The notes under the pieces were generated by a model that searched no databases, was not told where the DNA came from, and saw only the letters and a program-made list of their open reading frames with translations. DNA of 64,000 nt from JAENVU01 sp963801105. Its GTDB lineage: Bacteria; Actinomycetota; Acidimicrobiia; IMCC26256; JAENVU01. The stretch's first letter is position 1. Each line of letters begins with the position of its first letter. The position numbers and the translations under genes are program-made. The stretch covers positions 3,720,001 to 3,784,000 of the forward strand of contig CAWDDH010000003.1 of NCBI GenBank assembly GCA_963801105.1, given 5' to 3'. This document shows positions 1 to 7,828 of this stretch, in pieces.

Positions 1-1244
1 ACGGGACGAACGGGATCCAGATCCGCTCGATCTCGGCCTTGGACAACCCCGAGAGGTCGGCGAGCAGGACCGCACCGACGGCACCCAGGACCACCGCGCC
101 GAACGCTCGGGTGCGCGGCCGATGGCCGAGACCGGCGACCGCCGCCGGACCGATCATGATCGCGAAGGCCGCGAGATCGGCCAGGAGGAAGAAGTCGTAG
201 GGCCGGATACCTCCGACGCCGGCGTAGTAGCGCTCCTTGGTCGCCGCGGCACCGTCCCACCACGCGAATCCGCTCACTGCGGTGATCACGAGGAGCGTCA
301 CCGCGCCGACGCCCGCGGCGAGGAGGACCGGGCGCAAGCGGCGGCGCACGACGGCGACCGCGAGCGGGATGAGCGCGAGCAGCACGAGCCCGTAGGAGAG
401 GTAGGCCGTCGCCACGAAGGCCAGGCCGCCGAGCACCGCGAGCGCGTCGGCGCGCGCGGCCGTCGCGATTCGTGGCCACGACGAGCAACGCGACCGCGGT
501 GGCCCCGACGCCGGCGAAGAACGGGTCACCCGAGGACCACCAGATCGCGGCGGGTGCGAGCACGAGGAACGGCGCGGCGCGCCGGGCAACGGCTTCGCCG
601 GCGACGTCGCGCGCGGCGACGAGCGTCGCGACGACGGACACGCCGCCGCCGAGGAACACCAGCGCCGCGTACCAGTGCAGCCCGCCGAACCCGAGTCGGT
701 CGAGCACCCAGAGGAACACGACCATCCCCGGGGGATGACCCTGGGTATGGACGTTGTAGCCCGCGATGCGGTCGGTGAATGTCGACAGGAACGTTCCGAG
801 GTCGTGGATCTGCGGAACGGTCTGGAGGTACTGCGGGCTGCGCAGCGGCTCGGTGATCCCGAGGACACCGTCGACGAGCGCGAGCGCGAGCGCCCACCCG
901 ATCGCGGTCACGCCGGCCAGGGCGAGGAGCGAGCGCCATCCGAGGCGCTCGCTGACGCCTGGCCACCACCAGAGCACGAGCAGGGCGACGGCTGCGCTCC
1001 AGGCCACCGAGCGTCCGAGCCGCCAGTCCGTCGGTCCGCGCAGCGGTGGCGTGTGGATCTTCATGCGCACCCCGTCGGCGAGCAGCATCTCGCCCCACCG
1101 CGACGCGACGACGATCAGCACGGCCGCGACCACGAGCGCGACCACCGACGCCCTCGCATGCGCGCGGTGCTCCCGCTCGTCGCGCGCGGGCGCGTGTTCG
1201 GGTGGGCGATCCGGGCGCGGCGGATCGGTCACGGCGTGGGCCAC
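1..1244 (-). pseudogene. Polytopic membrane glycosyltransferase-like protein, partial and frame-broken
   Basis: The gene starts at a GTG at 1244 and runs off the left edge, so the C-terminus is missing. The translation is strongly hydrophobic with several membrane spans. It carries a GHPPGMVVF segment after a loop containing YNVHTQ, which resembles the first large loop of polyprenol-sugar-dependent (GT-C type) membrane transferases; that assignment is inference. Reading is clean down to about position 470 (ends ...ALLVVATNRDG). It then continues only in another frame (DALAVLGGLAFVATAYLSYG, later FAWWDGAAATKERYYAG). The break sits in a CG run at 450-462, and adding one CG would give DGRARADALAVLGG. 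The start is supported by TACCCT six bases upstream, a leaderless arrangement. It is divergent from the GT2 gene. Either a real pseudogene or a sequence error. Confidence 0.6.
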
Positions 1245-1250
1245 CCGGCG

Positions 1251-1256
1251 AGGGTA
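1251..1256 (-). promoter_or_regulatory. Leaderless -10 element (TACCCT) of the left-edge membrane gene
   Basis: On the minus strand TACCCT lies exactly six bases before the GTG at 1244, the spacing expected if transcription starts at the start codon. No Shine-Dalgarno sequence is visible. Predicted from sequence only. Confidence 0.45.
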
Positions 1257-1322
1257 CCGATGCTCCAGACCCCGGCACGCGCCGCCACGCACGAGTTTCG
1301 CGTTTCGTAAGCGCGCAATGGT

Positions 1323-1358
1323 TCCTTCCGACGGTGCCCGTGGGTACGGTCGGAAGGA
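1323..1358 (+). promoter_or_regulatory. Inverted repeat overlapping the -10 and start codon of the GT2 operon
   Basis: TCCTTCCGAC (1323-1332) is matched perfectly by GTCGGAAGGA (1349-1358). Inside it a second stem GTGCCC/GGGTAC has one wobble pair. The 3' arm overlaps TACGGT (1345-1350), which lies seven bases before the ATG at 1358 and looks like a leaderless -10 box. If transcription starts at the ATG, the repeat is mostly outside the RNA and would act as a DNA operator. If it starts further upstream, it would fold into a hairpin hiding the start codon. Confidence 0.5.
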
Positions 1359-2002
1359 TGATCGACGTCGTCCTCCCCGCGCTCGACGAGGCCGGCGCGA
1401 TCCCGGGCGTCGTGGCATCGCTGCCGTCGGGATTTCGCGCCGTCGTCGTGGACAACGGGTCCACCGACACCACCGCTGCGGTCGCACGCGACGCGGGCGC
1501 GCTCGTCGTCGCCGAGCCCCGACGCGGGTTCGGCAGCGCCTGCTTCGCCGGCCTGCTCGCCGCCACGTCGGACATCGTCTGCTTCATGGACTGCGACGGG
1601 TCCCTCGACGGTCACGACCTGCCGCGCGTCGTCGCGCCCGTGGCGGACGGCACGGCCGAACTGGTGCTCGGGGCCCGGCAGGCCGCCGCGCGTCGCGCGT
1701 GGCCCCCGCACGCGCGGTTCGGCAATCGCCTGCTCGCCGCTGAGGTGCGCCGCCGGACGGGCGTGCCACTGCGCGACCTCGGGCCGATGCGTGCCATGCA
1801 CCGGACCGACCTCCTCGCACTCGACCTCGCGGACCGTCGCTTCGGCTGGCCGCTCGAGATGGTCGTGAAGGCACACCGGGCCGGTTGGCGGATCACCGAG
1901 GTCGACGTGCCCTACGCGCCACGCGTCGGTCGCTCCAAGGTCACGGGCACCGTCCGGGGCACGGTCCGCACCGTGCGCGACATGACCGCGGTGCTGCGGT
2001 GA
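1358..2002 (+). CDS. Family 2 glycosyltransferase (GT-A fold)
   Basis: 214 residues. Begins MIDVVLPALDEAGAIPG, a typical GT2 N-terminus, followed by the nucleotide-binding VVVDNGSTDTT and the metal-binding FMDCDGSLDGHDL. It likely transfers a sugar from a nucleotide-sugar or polyprenyl-phosphate donor in the cytoplasm; the substrate cannot be read from the sequence. It is short and has no membrane domain, unlike DPMS-type relatives. It is first in a tight operon: its TGA overlaps the GTG of the DUF2064 gene. The start at 1358 is chosen because upstream in-frame sequence is arginine-rich and shadow-like, and because TACGGT lies seven bases before this ATG. Confidence 0.85.
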   Translation: MIDVVLPALDEAGAIPGVVASLPSGFRAVVVDNGSTDTTAAVARDAGALVVAEPRRGFGSACFAGLLAATSDIVCFMDCDGSLDGHDLPRVVAPVADGTAELVLGARQAAARRAWPPHARFGNRLLAAEVRRRTGVPLRDLGPMRAMHRTDLLALDLADRRFGWPLEMVVKAHRAGWRITEVDVPYAPRVGRSKVTGTVRGTVRTVRDMTAVLR

Positions 2003-2661
2003 CCGACGCGACGCTGCTCGTCATCGCCAAGGAGCCCCGACCCGGCCGGGTCAAGACTCGGCTCTGCCCACCCTGCACGCCCGACGAGGCGGCCACGATC
2101 GCCCGCGCCGCGCTCACCGCGACGCTCGAGACCGCGCGGAGCACGCCCGGAATCCGTCCCGTGCTGGTGCTGGACGGCCGGCCCGGCCGCTGGCTGCCAC
2201 CCGGGATCCCGGTCGTCCGCCAGGCCGCCGGCACGCTGGCCGACCGCCTCGGCGCCGCCTTCCGGGGCACGGCCGGCCCGACGCTGCTGCTCGGCATGGA
2301 CACCCCCCAGGTCTCGCCGCGCGACGTCCGCACCACGCTGGACGCCCTGCTCGCCCCCGGGGTGGACGCCACCCTCGGCCTCACCGTCGACGGCGGCTGG
2401 TGGACGATCGGCCTGCGCGACCCGCAGGTTCCGGCGTTCACCGGCGTCCCGATGAGCACCCCCACCACCGGGCGCGCCCAGCTCACGCGCCTGGGCGTCC
2501 TGGGGCTGCGGACGCGGCTGGTCGGGCGCGCCGTCGACGTGGACACCATGGCCGACGCCGTCACCGTCGCCCGGTCCATGCCGGGCAGCCCGTTCGCGCG
2601 AGCGGTGGCCGCGGTCGATCCCCGGGCGACGGGCCGCCGAGCCGCCGAGCCGGCGGCATGA
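1999..2661 (+). CDS. DUF2064 / TIGR04282-type glycosyltransferase
   Basis: 220 residues with GTG start overlapping the stop of the GT2 gene by four bases. The N-terminus LLVIAKEPRPGRVKTRLCPP matches the conserved nucleotide-binding start of the DUF2064 (TIGR04282) family, GT-A-like proteins distantly related to CofC/MobA. LLLGMDTPQVSPRD holds the acidic metal-binding site, and VDGGWWTIGLRDP corresponds to the family's DGGYxLIGL motif. The family is often paired with a GT2 enzyme, as here. TIGR04282 carries an arsenosugar label from one context, but no arsenic gene is present, so the substrate is left open. Confidence 0.85.
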   Translation: MTDATLLVIAKEPRPGRVKTRLCPPCTPDEAATIARAALTATLETARSTPGIRPVLVLDGRPGRWLPPGIPVVRQAAGTLADRLGAAFRGTAGPTLLLGMDTPQVSPRDVRTTLDALLAPGVDATLGLTVDGGWWTIGLRDPQVPAFTGVPMSTPTTGRAQLTRLGVLGLRTRLVGRAVDVDTMADAVTVARSMPGSPFARAVAAVDPRATGRRAAEPAA

Positions 2662-3260
2662 CCACGACGACGCCGGTCGGCCGGGCCCAACTCCGCGACG
2701 AGACCGGCAGGGTGCTGGCGGCGCCCGCGGACCGCTGGTTCGGCCCCGCCGCACCGGCCGAGCAGCGGGCACTGGACGGGGTGCACGGACCGGCGCTCGA
2801 CATCGGATGCGGTCCGGGTCGCCACGTCGTCGCGCTCGCCGAGCGCGGGGTGCCCGCGCTCGGCATCGACATCACCACGGGTGCGCTCGACCACGCGCGA
2901 GCCCGTGGGGCGATGGTGCTCGAGCGATGCGTGTTCGACCAGATCCCGGGCACCGGGCGGTGGCGGAGCGCTCTGCTGCTCGACGGCAACATCGGGATCG
3001 GTGGCAACCCCACCGCGCTCCTGCGCCGGGTGGCGCAGGTCCTCGCGCCCGACGGCCGCGCGCTGATCGAGGTCGGCGCGCACGGAACGGGCCGGTCGGG
3101 GACGCGCGTGCGCTTCGAGATCGACGCGGCCGCGGGACCGTGGTTCGACTGGGCGGTCGTCGACCGCGACGACCTCGCACCGATGGCGAGCGCCGCCGGA
3201 CTCGCCGTCGAGGACCTCTGGTGCGACGACGGCCGGTGGTTCGCCTGGCTCGGCCGATGA
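2658..3260 (+). CDS. SAM-dependent methyltransferase (class I)
   Basis: 200 residues; ATG overlaps the previous TGA (ATGA). Motif I is clear: PALDIGCGPGRHVVALAERG at about residues 45-65, followed by LGIDITTGALDHAR (acidic ribose-binding position). The middle has LLLDGNIGIGGNP, where many methyltransferases have the post-I/motif II strand, and the end is short. The acceptor is unknown; relatives act on small molecules. Its place between two glycosyltransferases and a molybdopterin oxidoreductase suggests a shared pathway, but the order alone does not say which. Confidence 0.85.
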   Translation: MTTTTPVGRAQLRDETGRVLAAPADRWFGPAAPAEQRALDGVHGPALDIGCGPGRHVVALAERGVPALGIDITTGALDHARARGAMVLERCVFDQIPGTGRWRSALLLDGNIGIGGNPTALLRRVAQVLAPDGRALIEVGAHGTGRSGTRVRFEIDAAAGPWFDWAVVDRDDLAPMASAAGLAVEDLWCDDGRWFAWLGR

Positions 3261-4426
3261 GGCTGGCGCCGCCCGACGTCGGGCCGTTCCGGCGCGGCGC
3301 GTTCCACAGTCCTGCCCACTCCGAGCGCACCGCCGCGATCCTCGGCGTGACCCTGGGGGTCTGCTTCTCGGTGTCGTTCGCGACGGGCATCTACTCGCAC
3401 CTCGCCCAGCACCCACCGAGCTGGTTCCACCTCTGGGCCCGCCCGGCCGGGCTCTACCGCGTGACGCAGGGCCTGCACATCGCGACCGGGCTCGCCTCGA
3501 TCCCGCTCCTGCTGGCGAAGCTCTGGACGGTGTACCCAAAGCTCTTCGCGTGGCCGCCGGTGACCGGCGTCGCGAACGCGATCGAGCGCCTCATGCTGCT
3601 CCCGCTCATCGGCGGGAGCCTGTTCCTCCTCACCACAGGCCTCGCGAACATCAACCTCTGGTACCCGTGGCCGTTCAACTTCCCGATCGCGCACTACTGG
3701 ATCGCGTGGATCACGATCGGCGCGCTCATCGTCCACATCGGCGCCAAGGTGACGACGACGCGCGCGGCGCTCCGGCGCGGCGCGGCGGCCGACCGCGAGC
3801 TCGGGTCCGAGACCGTCGACCGGCACGGCCTGTCCCGCCGCCAGCTGCTCCTGGCCGCGTTCGGCACCAGCGGCGTGATCACGCTCGTCACCGTGGGCCA
3901 GACCTTCTCGCCGCTGCGCAAGCTCGCGCTCCTCGCCCCGCGCCGACCCGACACCGGACCGCAGGGCTTCCCGGTCAACCGGACGGCGCGCGCCGCGGGC
4001 GTGCTCGAGTCGGCGCGCGCACCCGGATACCGGCTCGAGGTCACCGGCCGCCACGTCCCGACACCCCTGAGCCTGGAACTCGACCAGGTCCGCGCGCTCC
4101 CCCACCGGACCGCCACCCTGCCCATCGCGTGCGTCGAGGGATGGAGCACGAACCAGACGTGGGACGGCGTCCCCCTGCTCGACCTGCTCCGCCTGGCCGG
4201 CGTACCCGACGCACGGGACGTGCGGATCGAGTCCCTCCAGCTGCGCCGCTCCTATCGCACGTCGCTCGTCGACGCCCGCCAGGTCGCGGACCGCGACACC
4301 CTTCTCGCGACGAAGGTGAACGGCGAGACGCTCGAGCTGGATCACGGCTTCCCGTTGCGACTGATCGGACCCAACCGGCCCGGCGTGATGCAGACGAAGT
4401 GGGTCACCCGGGTGGTGGTCCTGTGA
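3257..4426 (+). CDS. Membrane-anchored molybdopterin-dependent oxidoreductase (sulfite-oxidase fold)
   Basis: 389 residues; ATG overlaps the previous stop. Residues 25-165 hold four to five membrane spans with histidines H74, H146 and H160 in membrane segments, like a cytochrome b561/YedZ-type heme domain. Residues about 255-389 form a sulfite-oxidase-like Mo domain; C292 in PIACVEGWS is the expected Mo ligand and W296-W303 fits the family pattern. Between them lies GLSRRQLLLAAFG (191-203), a twin-arginine-like motif followed by a hydrophobic stretch. This suggests that the Mo domain is moved across the membrane by Tat after the first spans are inserted by Sec. It looks like a single-chain version of MsrPQ (YedYZ). 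The substrate is unknown. Confidence 0.85.
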   Translation: MRLAPPDVGPFRRGAFHSPAHSERTAAILGVTLGVCFSVSFATGIYSHLAQHPPSWFHLWARPAGLYRVTQGLHIATGLASIPLLLAKLWTVYPKLFAWPPVTGVANAIERLMLLPLIGGSLFLLTTGLANINLWYPWPFNFPIAHYWIAWITIGALIVHIGAKVTTTRAALRRGAAADRELGSETVDRHGLSRRQLLLAAFGTSGVITLVTVGQTFSPLRKLALLAPRRPDTGPQGFPVNRTARAAGVLESARAPGYRLEVTGRHVPTPLSLELDQVRALPHRTATLPIACVEGWSTNQTWDGVPLLDLLRLAGVPDARDVRIESLQLRRSYRTSLVDARQVADRDTLLATKVNGETLELDHGFPLRLIGPNRPGVMQTKWVTRVVVL

Positions 4427-4872
4427 CGGTGCCCACCGAGACCGACCGGGACCGGCCGGGGCCCGCGTTCTGGATCGGCCTGGTGATCGGCGGCGCGGTG
4501 ATGGCCTTCGGCATCCGCGGCGTCTTCATGAACTCACACGCCACCGATCCGGTGGTGCTGGTGCAATGGGTCGTCGGTGCGGACCTCGTCCACGACCTGA
4601 TCGTCGCACCCGTCGCGATCGCGGTGGGCTGGGCGGTGACCCGCGTCGTGCCGCTCGTCGCGAAGGTTCCGGTCCAGCTCGGGCTCGTCGCGACCGGCGT
4701 GGTCCTGGTCGTCGGGTGGGCTCCGCTGCGCGGGTACGGCCGGGCCACCGTGCCCGACAACCCGAGCGTGCAACCGCTCGACTACTCGACGGCCGTCCTC
4801 ACCGTGCTCGCCGCCGTCTGGATCGTGGTCGCGGTGTGGATCACCGTCCGGCTGATCCGCGCCAAGAGCTGA
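4423..4872 (+). CDS. Small four-span membrane protein, last gene of the molybdopterin operon
   Basis: 149 residues; GTG overlaps the stop of the Mo protein. Four hydrophobic spans can be seen (around 15-35, 55-80, 85-100 and 120-145), with a polar loop after span three (RGYGRATVPDNPSVQPLDYS). No catalytic or metal motif is recognised. Translational coupling to the Mo enzyme suggests a membrane partner or assembly role; this is inference. Confidence 0.75.
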   Translation: MTVPTETDRDRPGPAFWIGLVIGGAVMAFGIRGVFMNSHATDPVVLVQWVVGADLVHDLIVAPVAIAVGWAVTRVVPLVAKVPVQLGLVATGVVLVVGWAPLRGYGRATVPDNPSVQPLDYSTAVLTVLAAVWIVVAVWITVRLIRAKS

Positions 4873-5024
4873 CCGGACCGGATCACCCGCGCCGCGCCAG
4901 CTCGGCGAGCATCGGGGCGCTCACGTGGTCGGAGAGCCCGGCGTCGCTCCCGACCCGTCCGGGTCCGCGGAGGACGACGGCCGGCTCGTCGGGTTCACCA
5001 CCGACCTGTCGGACCGAGCTGCGG

Positions 5025-5798
5025 TCAGCGCCCCTCGAACTTCGCGGTGCGCTTCTCCGCGAACGCGGCGAGTCCCTCCTGGAGATCGTCGCTCAGGAAC
5101 GCTCGTTGCTCGAGGGCGCGGATCTCGTCCGCCGCGGCCTCGTCGAGCATCGCCGTCGCCTTCACCAGGTTCACCGCGCGCTTGTGCGCGGACACCGTGA
5201 TCGGTGCGAGCGATGCGATCTCGGAGGCGAAGGCCAGCGCCTCGGCGCGGGTGTCCTCCACACAACGTGTGACGAGTCCCAACCGCAGCGATTCATCGCG
5301 ATTCACGTAACGGCTGGTGACGAGCAGGTCCGATGCGTTGGTCGCCCCGACGAGCTGCACGAGCCGGGTGATGTTCTTCGGGCTCAGCACGATCCCGAGC
5401 TTCGACGCGGGGATGCCGAAGACCGCGTCGGGCCCGGCGACGCGGTAGTCGCATGCGACGACCAACTGGGTCCCGGCGCCGATCGCCGGGCCGTGGACGG
5501 CCGCGATCACGGGCGCCGGGTGGTGCTGGATCTCGTCGCAGAGCAACTCGAACGCGGGCCGGAAGGAATCCTCCTTGCCGTGGGCGAGCCCGCTGTGGTC
5601 GGCGGTGCGCCGCACGATGTCGGCGCCGGCGCAGAAGGACGAGCCTTCACCGGCGATCACGACGGCGCGCAGGTGGTGGTTGGCCTGGAGGTGACCGCGC
5701 AGGTCGTCGCACTGCTCCGCGTTGAGGGCGTTGCGCCGCTCCGGACGGTCGAGGATCGCGAGTCCGACGTGGGGCGCCGGCTCCTGCCAGTGGATCAC
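5025..5798 (-). CDS. Enoyl-CoA hydratase/isomerase family protein
   Basis: 257 residues of crotonase fold. DRPERRNALNAEQ, then the oxyanion-hole CoA site SSFCAGADIVRRT, then HGPAIGAGTQLVVACDYRVAG are all in place. It most likely acts on an acyl-CoA in the cytoplasm (hydration or isomerisation). The usual catalytic glutamate pair is not obvious (FGIPASKLGIVLSP in its place), so the exact reaction is open. The GTG at 5798 overlaps the TGA of the biotin carrier gene by four bases. A longer reading upstream is arginine/glycine-rich and overlaps that gene, so it was dropped. The enzyme is probably co-transcribed with the biotin carrier and perhaps with the carboxyltransferase. Confidence 0.88.
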   Translation of the reverse strand: MIHWQEPAPHVGLAILDRPERRNALNAEQCDDLRGHLQANHHLRAVVIAGEGSSFCAGADIVRRTADHSGLAHGKEDSFRPAFELLCDEIQHHPAPVIAAVHGPAIGAGTQLVVACDYRVAGPDAVFGIPASKLGIVLSPKNITRLVQLVGATNASDLLVTSRYVNRDESLRLGLVTRCVEDTRAEALAFASEIASLAPITVSAHKRAVNLVKATAMLDEAAADEIRALEQRAFLSDDLQEGLAAFAEKRTAKFEGR

Positions 5799-6013
5799 GA
5801 TTCGTCGATGACCGCGATCAGGTCGCCCTCGTGGACCACCTGTTCGGGCGCCACGTGCAACTCCCGGACGACCCCCGGCACCTCGGTGATCACCGGGATC
5901 TCCATCTTCATCGACTCCAGGATGCAGATCTCGCCGCCCTCGGCGATCATCTGACCCTCCTCCACCACGACCTGCCACACGTTCGCGGTGATCTCCGCGC
6001 GGATCTCAGCCAT
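5795..6013 (-). CDS. Free-standing biotin carboxyl carrier domain protein
   Basis: 72 residues, the size of a single biotinyl/lipoyl domain. The biotin site is ESMKMEIP with K36 as the acceptor lysine. Gly-rich half-domains EEGQMIAEGGE and HEGDLIAVID give the usual hairpin symmetry. It would carry the carboxyl group between a biotin carboxylase (not in this window) and the carboxyltransferase encoded just upstream. TAGGGT lies eight bases before the ATG, suggesting a leaderless mRNA of its own. The stop overlaps the GTG of the hydratase. Confidence 0.9.
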   Translation of the reverse strand: MAEIRAEITANVWQVVVEEGQMIAEGGEICILESMKMEIPVITEVPGVVRELHVAPEQVVHEGDLIAVIDES

Positions 6014-6021
6014 GGCGGCGC

Positions 6022-6027
6022 ACCCTA
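6022..6027 (-). promoter_or_regulatory. Leaderless -10 element (TAGGGT) of the biotin carrier gene
   Basis: TAGGGT on the minus strand is eight bases before the ATG at 6013. No ribosome binding site is visible. The element would let the carrier and hydratase be transcribed independently of the carboxyltransferase gene, which ends 92 bases upstream. Confidence 0.4.
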
Positions 6028-6105
6028 CCGCTTGGGCCGCCGCGAGCCGGTCCCGCGGCGGGCAGTGACGTCGCGTCCGACATCCCCGGGATGCACCGCC
6101 CGGGA

Positions 6106-7695
6106 TCAGACCGGTAGGACGCCGTGCTTGCGCCAGGGGCGCACGACCTGCTTCTCGCGCGACACGTGCAGTCCCCGCCAGATCGCGTGGCGCGTCTCGG
6201 CCGGGTCGATGACGTCGTCGAGCTGGGCGTGACCGGCGGCGATGTACGGGTCGATGTTGGCGCGGATCTCCTCGGCGAGCTCCAGCCGCTTCGCGGCGCG
6301 CTCCTCCTCCGGGACGGCCTCGATCGTCTTGCGGTGGATGATGTTCACCGCCCCGTCCGGGCCCATCACCGCGATCTCGGCCGTCGGCCAGGACACGATG
6401 TAGTCGGCCTCGTACGCCAGACCGTTCATCACGAAATACCCGGCGCCGTAGCTCTTGCGCATGATCACGCTGATCTTGGGCACGGTGGCCTCGCTCACCG
6501 CGAAGAGCATCTTGGCGCCGTGGCGGATGATGCCCTGCTTCTCCACCGCCGAGCCCACGATGAACCCGGGGACGTCATGGAGGAACACGAGCGGGATGCC
6601 GAACGCATCGCAGAGCCAGACGAACCGGGCGGCCTTGTCGGCCGCGTTCACGTCGAGTGCGCCACCGAGCACCATCGGCTGGTTCGCCACGATGCCGATC
6701 GGCTCGCCGCCGATCCGGGCGAGCCCGGTCACGATGTTCTTCGCCCAGTCCGGCTTCATCGGGAAGAACTCGCCGTCGTCGACGATCGTGGCGATGACCT
6801 TGCGGACGTCGTACGCCCGCCGGGGCGCGGTCGGCACGATGTCGTAGATCTCCTCGGCGCGACGCTCGACCGGGTCCGAGGACATGCGGACGGGCGGGCG
6901 CTCCTGGTTGTGCTGCGGGAAGAACGAGAGGTACTCGCGCACGATGCGCAGGCACTCGGCGTCGTCGGCGACCTCGAGGTCGGCCACGCCGCTGATCTTG
7001 GTGTGGACGCCCGAGCCGCCCATCTCCTCCTCGGTCACGTCCTCGCCCACCGCAGCCTTGACGAGGTGCCGACCGCCGAGCGCCATCGACGACGTGCCCT
7101 TCACCATCGGCACGAAGTCCGCGAGGGCCGGGATGTAGGCGGTGCCCGCGGCGCAGTGGCCGAGCATCGCGGCGACCATCGGCACGACACCGCTCATCGC
7201 GACCTGCTCGCGGAAGAGGTCACCGGCGCCGGCGAACGTCGAGCCGCTCGTCGACTGGATGCGCGCCCCTGCCGAGTCGAGCAACCAGATCATGGGAACG
7301 CGCTGGCTGATCGCGTGATGGCGCATCCGGCGGATCTTGTTCTCGCCGACGCCACCCATCGACCCGGCCATCACCGTGAAGTCGTACGCCGCGATCGCGA
7401 CCGGCCGGCCGTCGATCTCACCGATGCCGGTCACCGCGCCGTCGGCCGCGAGGTAGCGGTCGCCCAGTCCGGGATCCATGTGGTCGGCGAGCATCCCGTA
7501 CTCGACCCAGGTGCCGGGATCGAGGAGGAGGTCGAGGCGCTCGCGCACCGTGAGCTTGCCCAGCGAACGCTGCCGCTCGACGAACTTCTCCCCGCCCATG
7601 CCCAACGCCCGCTCGCGCCGCCCGGCCAGGTCGGCCACGAGCGGGCCCCAGTCGTGGACGTTGCCACCACCCGTCGACGCGGTCTTGTCGGTCAC
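6106..7695 (-). CDS. Acyl-CoA carboxylase carboxyltransferase (beta) subunit
   Basis: 529 residues, full length for the PccB/AccD family. The N-terminal half has KLTVRERLDLLLDPGTWVEYG and the acyl-CoA side GSMGGVGENKIRRM; the C-terminal half has DVPGFIVGSAVEKQGIIRHG and KSYGAGYFVMNG for the carboxybiotin side. It transfers carboxyl from biotin to an acyl-CoA (acetyl-, propionyl- or methylcrotonyl-like; specificity not readable here). A GAGGAG ribosome site lies before GTG at 7695. The nearby biotin carrier is its likely partner. No biotin carboxylase is encoded in the window. Confidence 0.92.
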   Translation of the reverse strand: MTDKTASTGGGNVHDWGPLVADLAGRRERALGMGGEKFVERQRSLGKLTVRERLDLLLDPGTWVEYGMLADHMDPGLGDRYLAADGAVTGIGEIDGRPVAIAAYDFTVMAGSMGGVGENKIRRMRHHAISQRVPMIWLLDSAGARIQSTSGSTFAGAGDLFREQVAMSGVVPMVAAMLGHCAAGTAYIPALADFVPMVKGTSSMALGGRHLVKAAVGEDVTEEEMGGSGVHTKISGVADLEVADDAECLRIVREYLSFFPQHNQERPPVRMSSDPVERRAEEIYDIVPTAPRRAYDVRKVIATIVDDGEFFPMKPDWAKNIVTGLARIGGEPIGIVANQPMVLGGALDVNAADKAARFVWLCDAFGIPLVFLHDVPGFIVGSAVEKQGIIRHGAKMLFAVSEATVPKISVIMRKSYGAGYFVMNGLAYEADYIVSWPTAEIAVMGPDGAVNIIHRKTIEAVPEEERAAKRLELAEEIRANIDPYIAAGHAQLDDVIDPAETRHAIWRGLHVSREKQVVRPWRKHGVLPV

Positions 7696-7749
7696 GCGAT
7701 CTCCTCAGCTCCCGCCGGACGACGGGCTGAGGCTAGGTGAGACGTGGCA

Positions 7750-7769
7750 GGCCCGGTTCCGACCGGGCC
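7750..7769. terminator. Stem-loop GGCCCGGT-TCCG-ACCGGGCC
   Basis: A perfect 8-bp stem with a 4-base loop between the divergent carboxyltransferase and small-protein genes. There is no U-run. It may be a regulatory hairpin or operator rather than a terminator, since both flanking genes start away from it. Confidence 0.3.
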
Positions 7770-7794
7770 GTCGACATCCGCCCGGGACCGGTCC

Positions 7795-7827
7795 TAACGT
7801 CATGGCTCCCCGTGCCGAGGAGCCATG
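7795..7827 (+). promoter_or_regulatory. -10 box and inverted repeat over the ribosome site of the 81-residue protein gene
   Basis: TAACGT (7795-7800) is a possible -10. It is followed at once by CATGGCTCC (7801-7809), matched perfectly by GGAGCCATG (7819-7827). The 3' arm includes most of the GAGGAG ribosome site (7817-7822), six bases before the ATG at 7829. It could act as an RNA hairpin that blocks initiation, or as an operator at the transcription start. Confidence 0.4.
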
Positions 7828-7828
7828 C

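Noticed and set aside
788..797. Palindrome GGAACGTTCC
   Set aside because: Inside a coding region and short; expected by chance in a window this size.
526..1587. Long minus-strand reading of 353 codons across the left region
   Set aside because: Arginine-rich, no fold or motif; a shadow of the membrane gene, which reads in another frame with clear membrane spans.
4883..5029. Minus-strand open frame after the hydratase ending DAGLSDHVSAPMLAELARRG
   Set aside because: Codon use looks gene-like but there is no start codon or ribosome site. Could be the tail of a decayed gene; not enough to annotate.
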